The notes beneath the pieces were generated by a model that had not been told where the DNA came from, ran no database searches, and was given only the letters and a program-made list of their open reading frames with translations. From Nocardioides sp. (lineage in GTDB: Bacteria > Actinomycetota > Actinomycetes > Propionibacteriales > Nocardioidaceae), in assembly GCA_020636915.1 (NCBI GenBank), contig JACJWV010000002.1, forward strand, positions 348,880 through 412,879: a DNA stretch of 64,000 nucleotides, given 5' to 3'. This document shows, piece by piece, positions 55,603 to 64,000 of this stretch (position 1 is the stretch's first letter; each line of letters starts with the position of its first letter). The position numbers were made by a program, and so were the translations under genes.

Positions 55603-56604
55603 ATGCACCGCTGGGACCCGATCGCGCCGCCCGTGTCCGGCCTCGTCGTGCCCGTGCACATCGACCCCACCGGCATCTCGGGGCCGACGCGGGCACAGGC
55701 CCGCGGACCGCGGTGGCGGATCACCTCTCCGGGGTGGGCGGTCCCGGCACACGTGAGCGACACGCTGGTCGAGCAGCGGATCCTCGAGGCGCATGCCCGG
55801 GGCGGTGACGAGGCCGTCATCACCGGATGGGCAGCGCTGCGACTGCAGGGAGGCGGCTTCTTCGACGGGCTGGCCCGCGACGGCAGGACGCGGCTCGCCG
55901 TACCCGTCGCCGCCAACGGCGCCCGGCTCCGCAGCCGCGACGGCATCGACGTCGTGGCGGACCGGATCCCGCCGGACGAGGTGGTCGTGGTGCACGGGAT
56001 GCGCTGCGCGCGCGTGGAGCGGGCGCTCTTCGACGAGATGCGCCGGATCGGGGAGGTGCGCGAGATGGCGGTCGCCATCGGCGCGGCCTGCGCCGCCCGG
56101 TTGACCTCGGTCAGGCGGATGCGGGCCTACGTCGCGACCCGGCGGTGGTACCGCGGCATCTGCCTGGCTCGCGAGGCGGTCGAGCTCGCCGTGGAGGGCG
56201 CGCGGTCGCCCCAGGAGGACCGCTTCCGTCTCATCTGGGAGCTCGACGCGGGGTGGGGGCGGCCGCTCCTCAACCGGGACGTCTTCGACGAGCACGGGCG
56301 GTGGGTCGCCACACCCGACCTGCTCGACCCGGTGCGCTGGGTGGCGGGCGAGTACGCCGGCGCCGACCACCGCGACCTGGACCAGCACGCGTGGGACGTG
56401 AGTCGCGAGGCGGACCTGCGCGCCGTCGGCCTGGAGTACGTCGAGGTGGTCGGGCGCGACCTGCGCGCCCGGCGCGTGGTCGTCCGACGCATGGAGCAGG
56501 CCGCCGAGCGTGCCGTCCACCTGACCCGTCGGTGGCACCTCGGCCCGCCCGCTCGCAGCCTGGACGAGCTCCTGGACGAGCGGGACCGGGACGGACGTGG
56601 CTGA
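55603..56604 (+). CDS. Protein with degenerate Vsr/DUF559-like endonuclease C-terminus
   Basis: 333 residues. The N-terminal half has an AbiEi-like/winged-helix flavour (ITGWAALRLQGGGFFDG). The C-terminal half resembles actinobacterial DUF559/Vsr-like proteins: LLNRDVFDEHGRWVATPDLLDPVRWVAGEYAGADH, RDLDQHAWDVSREADLRAVGLEYVEVVGRDL. Catalytic residues seem only partly kept. Such genes are common and solitary in Nocardioides-like genomes and are sometimes called AbiEi-like antitoxins, without proof. CAGGGG precedes the ATG. Confidence 0.65.
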   Translation: MHRWDPIAPPVSGLVVPVHIDPTGISGPTRAQARGPRWRITSPGWAVPAHVSDTLVEQRILEAHARGGDEAVITGWAALRLQGGGFFDGLARDGRTRLAVPVAANGARLRSRDGIDVVADRIPPDEVVVVHGMRCARVERALFDEMRRIGEVREMAVAIGAACAARLTSVRRMRAYVATRRWYRGICLAREAVELAVEGARSPQEDRFRLIWELDAGWGRPLLNRDVFDEHGRWVATPDLLDPVRWVAGEYAGADHRDLDQHAWDVSREADLRAVGLEYVEVVGRDLRARRVVVRRMEQAAERAVHLTRRWHLGPPARSLDELLDERDRDGRG

Positions 56605-56628
56605 CCTGGACGAGCGGACCCGTGACGA

Positions 56629-56687
56629 TCGAGATACCAGAAGTGGCTGTGATTTCGGCGGATCCGCAGCCACTTCTGGTATCTCGA
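56629..56687. repeat. Dispersed palindromic repeat family C, copy 3
   Basis: TCGAGATACCAGAAGTGGCT and CAGCCACTTCTGGTATCTCG form perfect arms. Compared with copy 1, C-G in GAGACACC/GGTGTCTC is changed to T-A on both arms, a compensatory change. It lies between the convergent endonuclease-like and membrane-protein genes. Confidence 0.9.
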
Positions 56688-56747
56688 CCGGAGACCCGCA
56701 GCCCGGAGACCCGCAGACCGGAGACCCGCAGCCCGGAGACCCGCAGA
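56688..56747. repeat. 15-bp tandem repeat, four units
   Basis: CCGGAGACCCGCAGC / CCGGAGACCCGCAGA alternate four times directly after repeat C3. Intergenic, near the stop of the convergent membrane-protein gene; no coding role. Confidence 0.88.
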
Positions 56748-56766
56748 CCGGCCCCAGCCAGCAGCG

Positions 56767-57393
56767 TCAGCTGATCCGGCGGAACGTCGGCTGCGTGGCC
56801 GCGATGGCGATGCCGGCGAACCCGGCGACGAGGAGCATCACGGTCGCCTTGGCGACGTACTCCGGCAGCAGGCCCGAGACCGGGAACAGCATCACGTGCG
56901 CGAGCAGCGCCAGCGGCACCCACAGCGGAGTGGTCTTGGCGCGCAGCAGGGCGATCGCGAGGAGCAGCTCGCCGAGGTAGATCCCGGCGATCCAGATGTA
57001 GAGGAAGATCGCGAGCCCGGTCTCGGTGGCCAGGTCGTTGATGCCCTGGGTCTTGATCAGGTCGACCTTGACCAGGGAGTGGAAGAAGACCATGAGCATC
57101 GCGAAGCCCGCGGTGCCGATGAACCCGACCTCGAGCACCACGGCCGAGATCACCCCGACCGTCCAGCCGCGCCGCTGCAGCAGCGTGAGGATCGCGGGGA
57201 GGCCGAGCGAGAGGAAGATCGAGGAGATGAAGAGGATCCCCGCGGCCGCCATCCACCGCCCGCCCTCGTCCTGCACGATCCGCAGCGATTCGGCCGCGTC
57301 CTCGGACTGGGGCAGCAGGAACCCACCGAGGCCGAGGGCCAGCGCCCCGGTGAGCAACAGTGCCGCCGAGACCGGCACCCAGTCCATTCGCAC
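56767..57393 (-). CDS. DUF4386-like multi-pass membrane protein
   Basis: 208 residues, six hydrophobic helices with short loops, no charged catalytic cluster. ILFISSIFLSLGLPAILTLLQRRGW and AGIYLGELLLAIALLRAKTTPLWVPLALL are typical of DUF4386-like proteins. Function unknown. The GTG at 57393 follows TAGGGT (minus strand, 57405-57400) by 6 nt and is used as a leaderless start; an ATG lies two codons further in. Confidence 0.75.
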   Translation of the reverse strand: MRMDWVPVSAALLLTGALALGLGGFLLPQSEDAAESLRIVQDEGGRWMAAAGILFISSIFLSLGLPAILTLLQRRGWTVGVISAVVLEVGFIGTAGFAMLMVFFHSLVKVDLIKTQGINDLATETGLAIFLYIWIAGIYLGELLLAIALLRAKTTPLWVPLALLAHVMLFPVSGLLPEYVAKATVMLLVAGFAGIAIAATQPTFRRIS

Positions 57394-57455
57394 GAGCGAA
57401 CCCTAGGGCCTGCACCGACCCCGCGCACCGGAACCCCGGCGGCGCTGCCGAGGGA

Positions 57456-58349
57456 TCAGACCAGTACGTCGGCCACCCGGTGCACCTGCTCGACGTCCGA
57501 CCCCGTCGGGATGAGCTGCACCTCGTCCGCGCCCAGGTCCGCGATCTGGTCCAGCACCTCGCGCAGCTGCGCGGGCGTGCCGGCGAACCCGGCGGTCGCG
57601 GCGAGCGCGTCGACGAAGTCGGCCGGGATCCAGTTCATGTAGTGCCGCAGGTGCCGGTGCACCTGCTCGCGTGCGGACCCGTCGCCGTCGTCGAGCGCGA
57701 ACCAGAACGACGTCGTCACCCGCGGCGCCGGCCGCCCCGCCTCGCGCCACGCGTCGCGGGTGAGCGCGAAGACGCGCGCCATCTCGTCGAGGCCGACGTC
57801 GAGCGACATGCCCGCCAACCCGTCGGCCCACGCGGCCGCCGCGCGGATCGTCCGCGGCCCGAGGGTCCCCACGAGCAGCTCCGGGCCGCCGGGCTGCACG
57901 GGCGCCGGCCCGACGGGGCGTACGGCGTCCGCGACCCGCTCACCCACCCAGACCTGCCGCATCGCGGCCACGCGCTCGCCGAGGCCGGCGATCGTGCGGG
58001 TCGACAGCGCGGCGTCGGCCGCCCGGTAGTCCTCCTCGCGCCCGCCCACGCCCAGCCCGACCGTGAGCCGCCCCCCGCAGAGCCGGTCGCCGGTCGCGAG
58101 CGCCTTGGCCAGCGGCACGGGCGCGTGCAGCTGCGGCACCACGACCGTGGTCACCAGCCGCACCCGCTCGGTCCAGGCCGCGGCCGCGCCGAGCAGCGTG
58201 AGCGTGTCGGGGTTGTCGAAGGCCATCCGCTCGCCGAAGCACAGCGACGACCACGGCCCCTCGTCCACCGCGCGCGCCCACCGCTCGAGGGTGTCCGGCG
58301 TCTCCCACAGGTCCGGCTCCATCACCGGCAACGTCATGCCAACGTCCAC
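57456..58349 (-). CDS. LLM-class F420/flavin oxidoreductase
   Basis: 297 residues, TIM-barrel luciferase-like enzyme. It opens DVGMTLPVMEPDL and has WSSLCFGERMAF, VRLVTTVVVPQLHAPVPLAKALATGDRLCGGRLTVGLGVG, and the C-terminal ADEVQLIPTGSDVEQVHRVADVL. The substrate is unknown. GTG 58349 is used because it gives the usual family opening; ATG 58337 is a possible alternative. Divergent from the acyl-CoA synthetase gene with only 17 bp between them. Confidence 0.87.
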   Translation of the reverse strand: MDVGMTLPVMEPDLWETPDTLERWARAVDEGPWSSLCFGERMAFDNPDTLTLLGAAAAWTERVRLVTTVVVPQLHAPVPLAKALATGDRLCGGRLTVGLGVGGREEDYRAADAALSTRTIAGLGERVAAMRQVWVGERVADAVRPVGPAPVQPGGPELLVGTLGPRTIRAAAAWADGLAGMSLDVGLDEMARVFALTRDAWREAGRPAPRVTTSFWFALDDGDGSAREQVHRHLRHYMNWIPADFVDALAATAGFAGTPAQLREVLDQIADLGADEVQLIPTGSDVEQVHRVADVLV

Positions 58350-58366
58350 GCACCTAGTCTCCCGGC

Positions 58367-59950
58367 ATGGACGACGCCCTCGTGCAGCAAACGCGCCAGC
58401 AGTCCCTCGGTGATCTGCCCCGCCGCACCGCAAGGCGGGTGCCCGACAAGCTCGCGATCGTCGACGGCCGCACCCGCCTGACCTTCGCCGAGCTCGACGC
58501 GGTCGTGGACCGGGCGGCCGCCGCGCTCGCCGACACCGGCCTGGCGAAGGGCGACCGGCTCGCGCTGCTGTGCCACAACTCGTGGCAGTTCGCGGTGCTC
58601 GACTTCGCCTGCGCCCGGGCCGGCGTGGTGCTGGTGCCGGTGAACTTCATGCTCGGCGGCGACGAGGTCGCCTTCATCCTCGACCACAGCGGCGCGACCG
58701 CGTTCGTCGTCGAGGACGCACTGCTCCCCGTCGCCGAGGCCGCGATCGCCGCGTCGGGCGGCAGCGTCGAGCACCGCGCCGTCGTACGCCTCGCGGGCGA
58801 CGCCCACGCCGTCCCCGACGGCTGGGTCGACCTCCAGCAGTGGCTCGACCACGACGGGACGCCGCCGGAGGTGCTGGTGGGCGACGACGACCCGGTGCGG
58901 ATGATGTTCACCTCCGGCACCGAGTCGCGGCCCAAGGGGGCGCTGCTGAGCAGCCGCAGCCTGCTGTGGCAGTACGTCTCCTGCGCCGTCGACGGCTCGA
59001 TGAGCGCCGACGACGTCGAGCTGCACACGCTGCCGCTCTACCACTGCGCCCAGCTCGACTGCTTCCTCGGCGTCGACGTCTACCTCGGCGCGACCAGCGT
59101 GATCCTGCCCGGCCCGGACCCGGCCGCGATCCTGCGCGCGATCGAGGAGCACCGGGTCACCAAGTTCTTCGCGCCGCCGACGGTGTGGATCGGGCTGCTG
59201 CGCCACCCCGACTTCGACGCCGCCGACCTGTCCTCGCTCCGCAAGGGCTACTACGGCGCCTCCCCGATGCCCGTCGAGATCCTCCGCGAGATCCAGCGCC
59301 GGCTGCCCGACGTGGCGCTGTGGAACTTCTACGGCCAGACCGAGATGGCGCCGCTCGCCACGATCCTCGGCCCCGACGAGCAGCTGGAGTACGCCGGCTC
59401 GGCCGGCCGCGCCGCGCTCAACGTCGAGACCCGCGTGGTCGACGACGCGGACCAGCCGGTCCCGCCCGGCACCGTCGGCGAGATCGTCCACCGCTCACCG
59501 CACGCGACCCTCGGCTACTACCGCGACGAGGACAAGACCGCCGAGGCGTTCCGGCACGGGTGGTTCCACTCCGGCGACCTCGGCTACCTCGACGAGGACG
59601 GCCGGCTCTACGTCGTCGACCGGAAGAAGGACATGATCAAGACCGGCGGCGAGAACGTCGCCAGCCGCGAGGTCGAGGAGGCCGTCTACACCCTCGACGG
59701 CGTCGCCGAGGTCGCGGTCTTCGGGATCAGCCACCCGGTGTGGGTCGAGGCCGTCACCGCGGTCGTCGTACCCAAGCCCGGCGTGACCCTCACCCCCGAC
59801 GAGGTGATCGCGCACTGCCGCGGCGTGCTGGCCGGCTACAAGACCCCCAAGTACGTCGTCGTCGCCGACGCCCTGCCCAAGAACCCGTCCGGCAAGATCC
59901 TCAAGCGCTCGCTCCGCGCCGAGCACGCCGACCTGGCCGCTGCCGACTGA
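58367..59950 (+). CDS. Acyl-CoA/aryl-CoA synthetase (AMP-binding, FadD-like)
   Basis: 527-residue ANL-family ligase. The A3 P-loop is MMFTSGTESRPKGALLSS, A4/A5 NFYGQTEMAPLAT, A7 HSGDLGYLDEDGRLYVVDRKKDMIKTGGENV, and the A10 catalytic lysine is in NPSGKILKRSL. It activates a carboxylate as acyl-AMP and then acyl-CoA; chain length is not predictable, though aryl or branched acids are possible. Leaderless ATG after TAGTCT (58355-58360). It may act with the nearby thioesterase and LLM enzymes in one catabolic pathway (inference). Confidence 0.92.
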   Translation: MDDALVQQTRQQSLGDLPRRTARRVPDKLAIVDGRTRLTFAELDAVVDRAAAALADTGLAKGDRLALLCHNSWQFAVLDFACARAGVVLVPVNFMLGGDEVAFILDHSGATAFVVEDALLPVAEAAIAASGGSVEHRAVVRLAGDAHAVPDGWVDLQQWLDHDGTPPEVLVGDDDPVRMMFTSGTESRPKGALLSSRSLLWQYVSCAVDGSMSADDVELHTLPLYHCAQLDCFLGVDVYLGATSVILPGPDPAAILRAIEEHRVTKFFAPPTVWIGLLRHPDFDAADLSSLRKGYYGASPMPVEILREIQRRLPDVALWNFYGQTEMAPLATILGPDEQLEYAGSAGRAALNVETRVVDDADQPVPPGTVGEIVHRSPHATLGYYRDEDKTAEAFRHGWFHSGDLGYLDEDGRLYVVDRKKDMIKTGGENVASREVEEAVYTLDGVAEVAVFGISHPVWVEAVTAVVVPKPGVTLTPDEVIAHCRGVLAGYKTPKYVVVADALPKNPSGKILKRSLRAEHADLAAAD

Positions 59951-60017
59951 GCGCCCATCCCGTGGTCGGGACCCGCCCCTGCGCGGAATGACGCCGCGCA
60001 CGGGTTAACCTTCGCCC

Positions 60018-60857
60018 GTGACGTCGCGTGCCGGGGGTGCCCTCGTGGGCCTGCTCGCCGTCGGCGTGATCGCGGGGACCGCCGCGATGTGGATCGACTT
60101 CGACAACCGGGTCGAGGAGACCGCGGCCCAGGCGACCGACCACGCCGCGCCGCTGCCCTCGGACACCCCGACGGCCAGCGCGACCGAGCAGGCGAAGGTG
60201 GTCTCGCTGTGGATCGGCGACGGCTACACCGCCGGGTCCGGCGCGACGTCGCCGAAGACCGGCGAGTCCTGCGTCGCCGCCGACGAGCTCGGCTGGACCT
60301 GCAAGCTCGACGCCGAGCGCGGCACCGGGTTCATCAGCGACGGCCACGCGTTCGACCCCTCGAACGACGACCTCGCCGGCCGGCTCGATGACCTCCCCGC
60401 GACCGCACCCGACGTCGTGATCGTCGACGCCGGCCGCAACGACCTCGGCGTCTACGGGCAGTCCGCGGTCATCGACGCGATGGAGAAGTACTTCGCCCAG
60501 CTGCGCAAGGTCTACCCCGACGTGACGCTCGTCCAGGTCGTGCCGTGGCGGCTGAGCCAGGAGGAGCCCGACAAGGCGATGACCGCCGCGGTCATCAACC
60601 TGATGGACAAGTACGACGGCTACGTCGTCGACCCCGTCGCCCAGGGCTGGGCCGGCGCCGGCAAGACCGACACCTCCGACCTGCTCGCCGCCGACGGCGT
60701 CGCCAACCAGGCCGGCCACCAGCTGATCGGCGAGAAGCTCGCCGCCTCCCTCCGCGCCCTCGACCTCCCCGTCGCCGTGGCCGACCCGAGCGAGAGCGCC
60801 AGCAAGAGCCCCAGCGGCAGCCCCAGCGAGAGCCCGAGCAGCTCGGACGAGGGATAG
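60018..60857 (+). CDS. SGNH-hydrolase-fold protein with altered catalytic residues
   Basis: 279 residues. An N-terminal membrane anchor or signal is followed by an SGNH/GDSL-like domain. Block I reads SLWIGDGYTAGSG where GDS is expected, so the nucleophile Ser is Gly. Block III GRND is intact (VDAGRNDLGVYG). Block V is DGVANQAGHQLIG, with Ala where the catalytic DxxH His is usual. A Ser/Pro-rich tail (about residues 255-279) follows. It is likely a non-catalytic binding protein of the envelope, or uses shifted residues. Confidence 0.78.
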   Translation: MTSRAGGALVGLLAVGVIAGTAAMWIDFDNRVEETAAQATDHAAPLPSDTPTASATEQAKVVSLWIGDGYTAGSGATSPKTGESCVAADELGWTCKLDAERGTGFISDGHAFDPSNDDLAGRLDDLPATAPDVVIVDAGRNDLGVYGQSAVIDAMEKYFAQLRKVYPDVTLVQVVPWRLSQEEPDKAMTAAVINLMDKYDGYVVDPVAQGWAGAGKTDTSDLLAADGVANQAGHQLIGEKLAASLRALDLPVAVADPSESASKSPSGSPSESPSSSDEG

Positions 60858-60973
60858 TCCCCCGACCTCGTGTCCAGCGAGCTGAGAGGTCACATCGGCA
60901 CCACGGGTCCCGGTGCTCACGCTGCCTATCGGGAACCCCAGGGTCCTCAGTGACCCCAGGGGACCCAGACCGC

Positions 60974-61037
60974 GGTAGTCCCTGACATTCTCGTGCCGAA
61001 ATCACCGTTCTGACCACGAAAACGTCAGGGACTATCC
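60974..61037. repeat. Dispersed palindromic repeat family A, copy 4
   Basis: GGTAGTCCCTGAC pairs with GTCAGGGACTATCC; the right arm keeps CTGACCACGAAAACGTCAGG exactly, while the left inner arm is diverged (ATTCTCGTGCCGAAATC). It lies between the convergent SGNH and metalloprotease genes, next to a separate intrinsic terminator. Confidence 0.85.
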
Positions 61038-61070
61038 CCCCTCAGGGCCAGCCGGCCCCACACGAAAAGC

Positions 61071-61116
61071 ACCCGAGGGGCGACCCCCGGCCAGAGCCGG
61101 GAGCCACCCCTCGGGA
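61071..61116 (-). terminator. Intrinsic terminator of the secreted metalloprotease gene
   Basis: On the minus strand CCCGAGGGGTGG pairs with CGCCCCTCGGG around an inner GGCTCCCGG/CCGGGGG stem. TGCTTTTCG follows, giving a short U-tract 25 bp past the stop codon. Confidence 0.75.
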
Positions 61117-61140
61117 GTGGAGCGAGTGGAACAGCAAGCG

Positions 61141-63762
61141 CTACTTGATCGTGAACGCCTTGTCGTTGACGTCGAAGAAGTAGTTGCCCACGGCCAGGAT
61201 CGCGATCCGGGCGTCGGACGTCTTGGTCTTCGGCATCTTCACGGTGGCCTTGCCGTCGTTGGTGGTCTTCTTGGCCAGGACCTTGGTCCAGTGCTGACCA
61301 CCGTCGGTGGAGAGGACGATCTTCACGTTCTTGGCCAGCTTCTTGGTGCCGTTGACCTTCCACGTGATCGTCGTCTTCTTGCCGCCCTTGGCCGACATGC
61401 CGGACTTGCCGAACGACGACACCAGGAACGGCCCGGCCTTCGGGTCGACCTTGAGGGTCACGTCGTCGTGCCCGACACCGCCGCCACCGGCGACCCCGTC
61501 ACGCGCGGTGAGCCGGAAGTGCATCGCGACGCCCTTGCCCGGCGTGCCCTTGTAGGCACTGGTGGGCAGGAACTCCGAGTAGCAGTCGCGCGCCTTGGCC
61601 GGCACCGGCACGTAGTTGTCCGGGTCGTACGGCGCCACCTTCGGGCACTTGCCGCTCTTGGCGTTGGTGTTGCCCGCCAGGATCTGCGCCATGTCCGGGA
61701 AGGTGCGGCTGCGGTCGGACGCCGTGGCGAGGTTCTCGCCCGGCGAGTTGTACTGCAGCGTGGCCTCGTCCGTGACGTCCGCGTAGAGCCCGAACACCCG
61801 GAACAGCGGGCCGAACACCTTCTTGTTGTCGACCAGCCCGGTGCCGGACTTGCCCCGCGCGTCGTCGTTCTGCTCCCACAGGTAGATCAGGGAGTTGCCG
61901 TCGGCGTCCGTGCCCTTGCCGGTCAGCGTGAACGGGGTCCGCGTCGGGATGGTCTTGCCCGCCGGGGCGGTGACCTTCGGGTTGTGGTTGCCGGTCGGGT
62001 TGACCTGGAACCCGGTGTTGCCCGGGGTCCCGCCCTTGGCGGTCTCACCGACGTGCACGTACGACGCCCCAGGGGCGGTGACCTCGAGGGCGGGCTCGTC
62101 CTCGCGGTCGCTGTCGTTCGTGTACGGGTCGGCGTCACCGGCGAACATCACCTGGAAGCCGCCCAGGTTGGGCTCGGTCAGCGGCGCCGGGTAGTTGCCG
62201 GTGTCGTAGATCTGCCCGTAGGGGTCGTAGCCCCAGCCGGCGACCGTGACGTCCATGCCGACCAGCTGCGAGAGCTGGGTGGCCATGTTGGCCGCCGTGT
62301 ACGCCGTCGCGCCGCTCGTCTGGCCGACCACGAACTGCTTGGTGCCGGCAGCGCCGGGGAAGCCGACCGTGATCGTGTCACCGTTCGAGAGGCCCTTGAA
62401 CGCCACGTCCTGCACTTCCACCGGAGGCGCGGCCGGGCTGCCCGTGTAGGCGTTGACCTCGGTCTGCGTCCGCTGCGAGAAGTACGGGTCGGTGTGCGGC
62501 TGCAGGTCGTCGTACCGGCAGATGCCGGCGTAGGCCATCACCGAGGAGCCGGAGCCCGGCTCGACCGACGTACCGGCGTTGCGGTTGCCGCCCGAGCAGT
62601 TGACCTGGGTGCCGTTGAAGGTGTGGTTGCCGCCGAACTGGTGGCCCATCTCGTGCGCCACGTAGTCGATGGCCATGAAGTCACCGGTCGGGTCCGGCAG
62701 GCCGGTGCAGCCCATGCCCTTCTCGATGCTGCCGACCACGCCGAGGCCCGCGATGCCGCCGCCGTTGACGCCGAGCATGATGTGGCCGATGTCGTAGTTG
62801 GAGGCGCCGACGAGCTGGCCGAGCACGATCTGGTTGCGCTCGAGCGTGCCCACGTCGCAGTAGGCGATCTGCCCCTCGACGTACCCGCCGGGGCCGGTGG
62901 CGTCGGGGTCGTTGACCCAGCAGGGGTTCTGGCCACAGGGGCCGTTGGCGCCGGTGGCGTCGGCCCAGGTGTTGAACTGGACGTCGCTGGTCAGCTCGAT
63001 GTTGATGGCCATGTCGTCGTTGTAGATCTGGTTGACACGGTTCATCAGCGTGACCTTCTCCGAGGTCACGTTGGACGCGCTGCTGCCGAAGTACTCGTAG
63101 TAGGTCGGGTCGGTGACCAGGGCCAGCCGGTAGACCTTCTGCGCGACGGTGCCGGCGGCGCGGGCCCGGGCCTCACGGTGGGCCATCATCTTCTTGACGA
63201 CCGGCATGTCCTTCTCGGCCATCGTCTCGGCCTGCGCGGGCAGCGAGCCGCCGAAGTAGCTCAGGTGCGTCGTCGTGCCGCGGACGTTGTACGCCGGGTC
63301 GACGTACCAGGCGCCCTGGCCGCCGGCCGGGCGGACGCTGGCGTGGAAGCCCATCGGCGTGACGTCCATCGCGATCGTGGTGCCGCGGTGGTCGAGGGAG
63401 CGCCCCGCCCAGGTGGTGATGTCGGGGTTCGCCGCGGCGAGTGCCGGCGAGAGCAGCGTGGTGCGCTGCACCGCGAAGTGCTCGAGGCCGCCGTCCGGCG
63501 TGGGTACGGCGAACGACGCGGTGCGCTGCGCACCGGCCTTCGGGGCGCCGGCGAGGGCCGAGCGGACCTGGCCGGCACTGACGCGGAACGCCGTGTAGTG
63601 GTCCGGGTCGACCCGTACGTGCGCGCCCGACGGCTTGAAGCCGCTGAGCGAGCGGTACATCCCATCATCAGGTGACGCGTTCGCAGAGGAGCCGCCCGGC
63701 AGCACGGCCGCGACGAGCGCGGCTGCGGCCAGGGCGGCCAAGGACTTGAGATGAAGCGACAT
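61141..63762 (-). CDS. Secreted reprolysin-type zinc metalloprotease
   Basis: 873 residues. Signal peptide (1-30), a long pro-region to about residue 200, then an M12B/metzincin-like catalytic domain with YVAHEMGHQFGGNHTF (HExxHxxGxxH) and the Met-turn SVMAYAGIC. Cys pairs (CGQNPCW) support secretion. Two beta-sandwich domains (GFQVNPTGNHNPKVTAPAG..., KKTTITWKVNGTKKLAKNVKIVL) end with a bacterial-Ig-like C-terminus. It is probably an extracellular protease. A TAGAGT box precedes a leader of about 50 nt with GGGAGAA. Confidence 0.92.
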   Translation of the reverse strand: MSLHLKSLAALAAAALVAAVLPGGSSANASPDDGMYRSLSGFKPSGAHVRVDPDHYTAFRVSAGQVRSALAGAPKAGAQRTASFAVPTPDGGLEHFAVQRTTLLSPALAAANPDITTWAGRSLDHRGTTIAMDVTPMGFHASVRPAGGQGAWYVDPAYNVRGTTTHLSYFGGSLPAQAETMAEKDMPVVKKMMAHREARARAAGTVAQKVYRLALVTDPTYYEYFGSSASNVTSEKVTLMNRVNQIYNDDMAINIELTSDVQFNTWADATGANGPCGQNPCWVNDPDATGPGGYVEGQIAYCDVGTLERNQIVLGQLVGASNYDIGHIMLGVNGGGIAGLGVVGSIEKGMGCTGLPDPTGDFMAIDYVAHEMGHQFGGNHTFNGTQVNCSGGNRNAGTSVEPGSGSSVMAYAGICRYDDLQPHTDPYFSQRTQTEVNAYTGSPAAPPVEVQDVAFKGLSNGDTITVGFPGAAGTKQFVVGQTSGATAYTAANMATQLSQLVGMDVTVAGWGYDPYGQIYDTGNYPAPLTEPNLGGFQVMFAGDADPYTNDSDREDEPALEVTAPGASYVHVGETAKGGTPGNTGFQVNPTGNHNPKVTAPAGKTIPTRTPFTLTGKGTDADGNSLIYLWEQNDDARGKSGTGLVDNKKVFGPLFRVFGLYADVTDEATLQYNSPGENLATASDRSRTFPDMAQILAGNTNAKSGKCPKVAPYDPDNYVPVPAKARDCYSEFLPTSAYKGTPGKGVAMHFRLTARDGVAGGGGVGHDDVTLKVDPKAGPFLVSSFGKSGMSAKGGKKTTITWKVNGTKKLAKNVKIVLSTDGGQHWTKVLAKKTTNDGKATVKMPKTKTSDARIAILAVGNYFFDVNDKAFTIK

Positions 63763-63846
63763 GTTTCTCCCTCGTGGCCGAGATCCCCGCCGATCAGCCG
63801 GGGCTTCGCACTCTAGGCCCCGGACGCCGTCCGCGGGAGACAACTT

Positions 63847-64000
63847 TCAGGTGGAGATCGTCCACCGGGCCAGCAGCGTGCCGTCCGCCTCGAGGAGCGC
63901 GGTCAGCTCCAGGGGTACGTCGACGGGCGGGCCGGCCGTGATCCGCGGGTGCTCCCCGGCGACCAGGAGCGGCACGGTCGTCGCGCAGAGCTCGTCGGCG
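63847..64000 (-). CDS. C-terminal end of an unidentified gene
   Basis: Only the last 50 codons are inside the window. They read as a compact beta/alpha end (VPLLVAGEHPRITAGPPVDV ... EADGTLLARWTIST) without a motif I recognise. It lies 85 bp upstream of the metalloprotease start, on the same strand, and its coding frame has typical high third-position GC. Confidence 0.55.
   Translation of the reverse strand, partial: ADELCATTVPLLVAGEHPRITAGPPVDVPLELTALLEADGTLLARWTIST

Overview
The window is chromosomal DNA of a high-GC actinobacterium, most like Nocardioides or another member of the Nocardioidaceae. Reasons: very GC-rich codon use with many GTG starts; mycothiol synthesis (MshA); CarD; the SenX3-RegX3/PhoU phosphate switch; several F420-type enzymes; a SoxR-type regulator with the actinobacterial cluster motif; and many genes that look leaderless, with a -10 hexamer 6-7 nt before the start codon. 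I see no rRNA, insertion sequence, prophage or CRISPR array. One tRNA gene, tRNA-Thr(TGT), is present.

Layout. 1-9 kb: a truncated GMC oxidoreductase divergent from pdxY, a DUF305 protein, a sulfotransferase directly behind tRNA-Thr, a class E-like sortase, an SDR/SnoaL pair, soxR, malQ and a DUF4032 kinase-like gene. 9-18 kb: a seven-gene minus-strand operon for a branched-chain-amino-acid-type ABC importer (two lipoprotein binding proteins, a fused LivH-LivM permease, LivG, LivF, a large secreted/anchored protein and a small membrane protein). KstR-like palindromes (TnnAACnnGTTnnA) stand before this operon (one mismatch), before the SnoaL-SDR operon and between GMC and pdxY. They suggest one lipid- or steroid-responsive regulon. 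18-31 kb: a calcineurin-like phosphoesterase and a scattered version of the usual actinobacterial block carD-ispD-ispF-cysS-rlmB, interrupted by a C39-like protease, an SDR that lacks its catalytic Tyr, a sulfite-oxidase-like enzyme and an orphan NirD-like protein. Two convergent IspD-family genes lie here, each missing what the other keeps.

31-41 kb: gpmA, phoU, senX3-regX3 with a PHO box, a secreted protein, a mycothiol-dependent-isomerase-like protein, an EamA exporter, a YbjN-like protein, mshA, an SDR and an Asp/Glu racemase. 41-51 kb: an M4 protease fused to an emfourin-type inhibitor domain, two paralogous secreted beta-propeller/Ig-like proteins around a PPOX flavoprotein, and typA. 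51-64 kb: small conserved genes, an RDD pair, thioesterase, two LLM oxidoreductases, an acyl-CoA synthetase, a degenerate SGNH protein, a large secreted zinc metalloprotease and the end of an unidentified gene.

The intergenic DNA is unusual. At least seven families of palindromic or inverted-array repeats occupy gene borders. Three families recur (four, three and two-plus copies here), and one shows paired compensatory changes in its two arms. Their function (terminator hairpins, recombination sites or selfish palindromes) is unknown.
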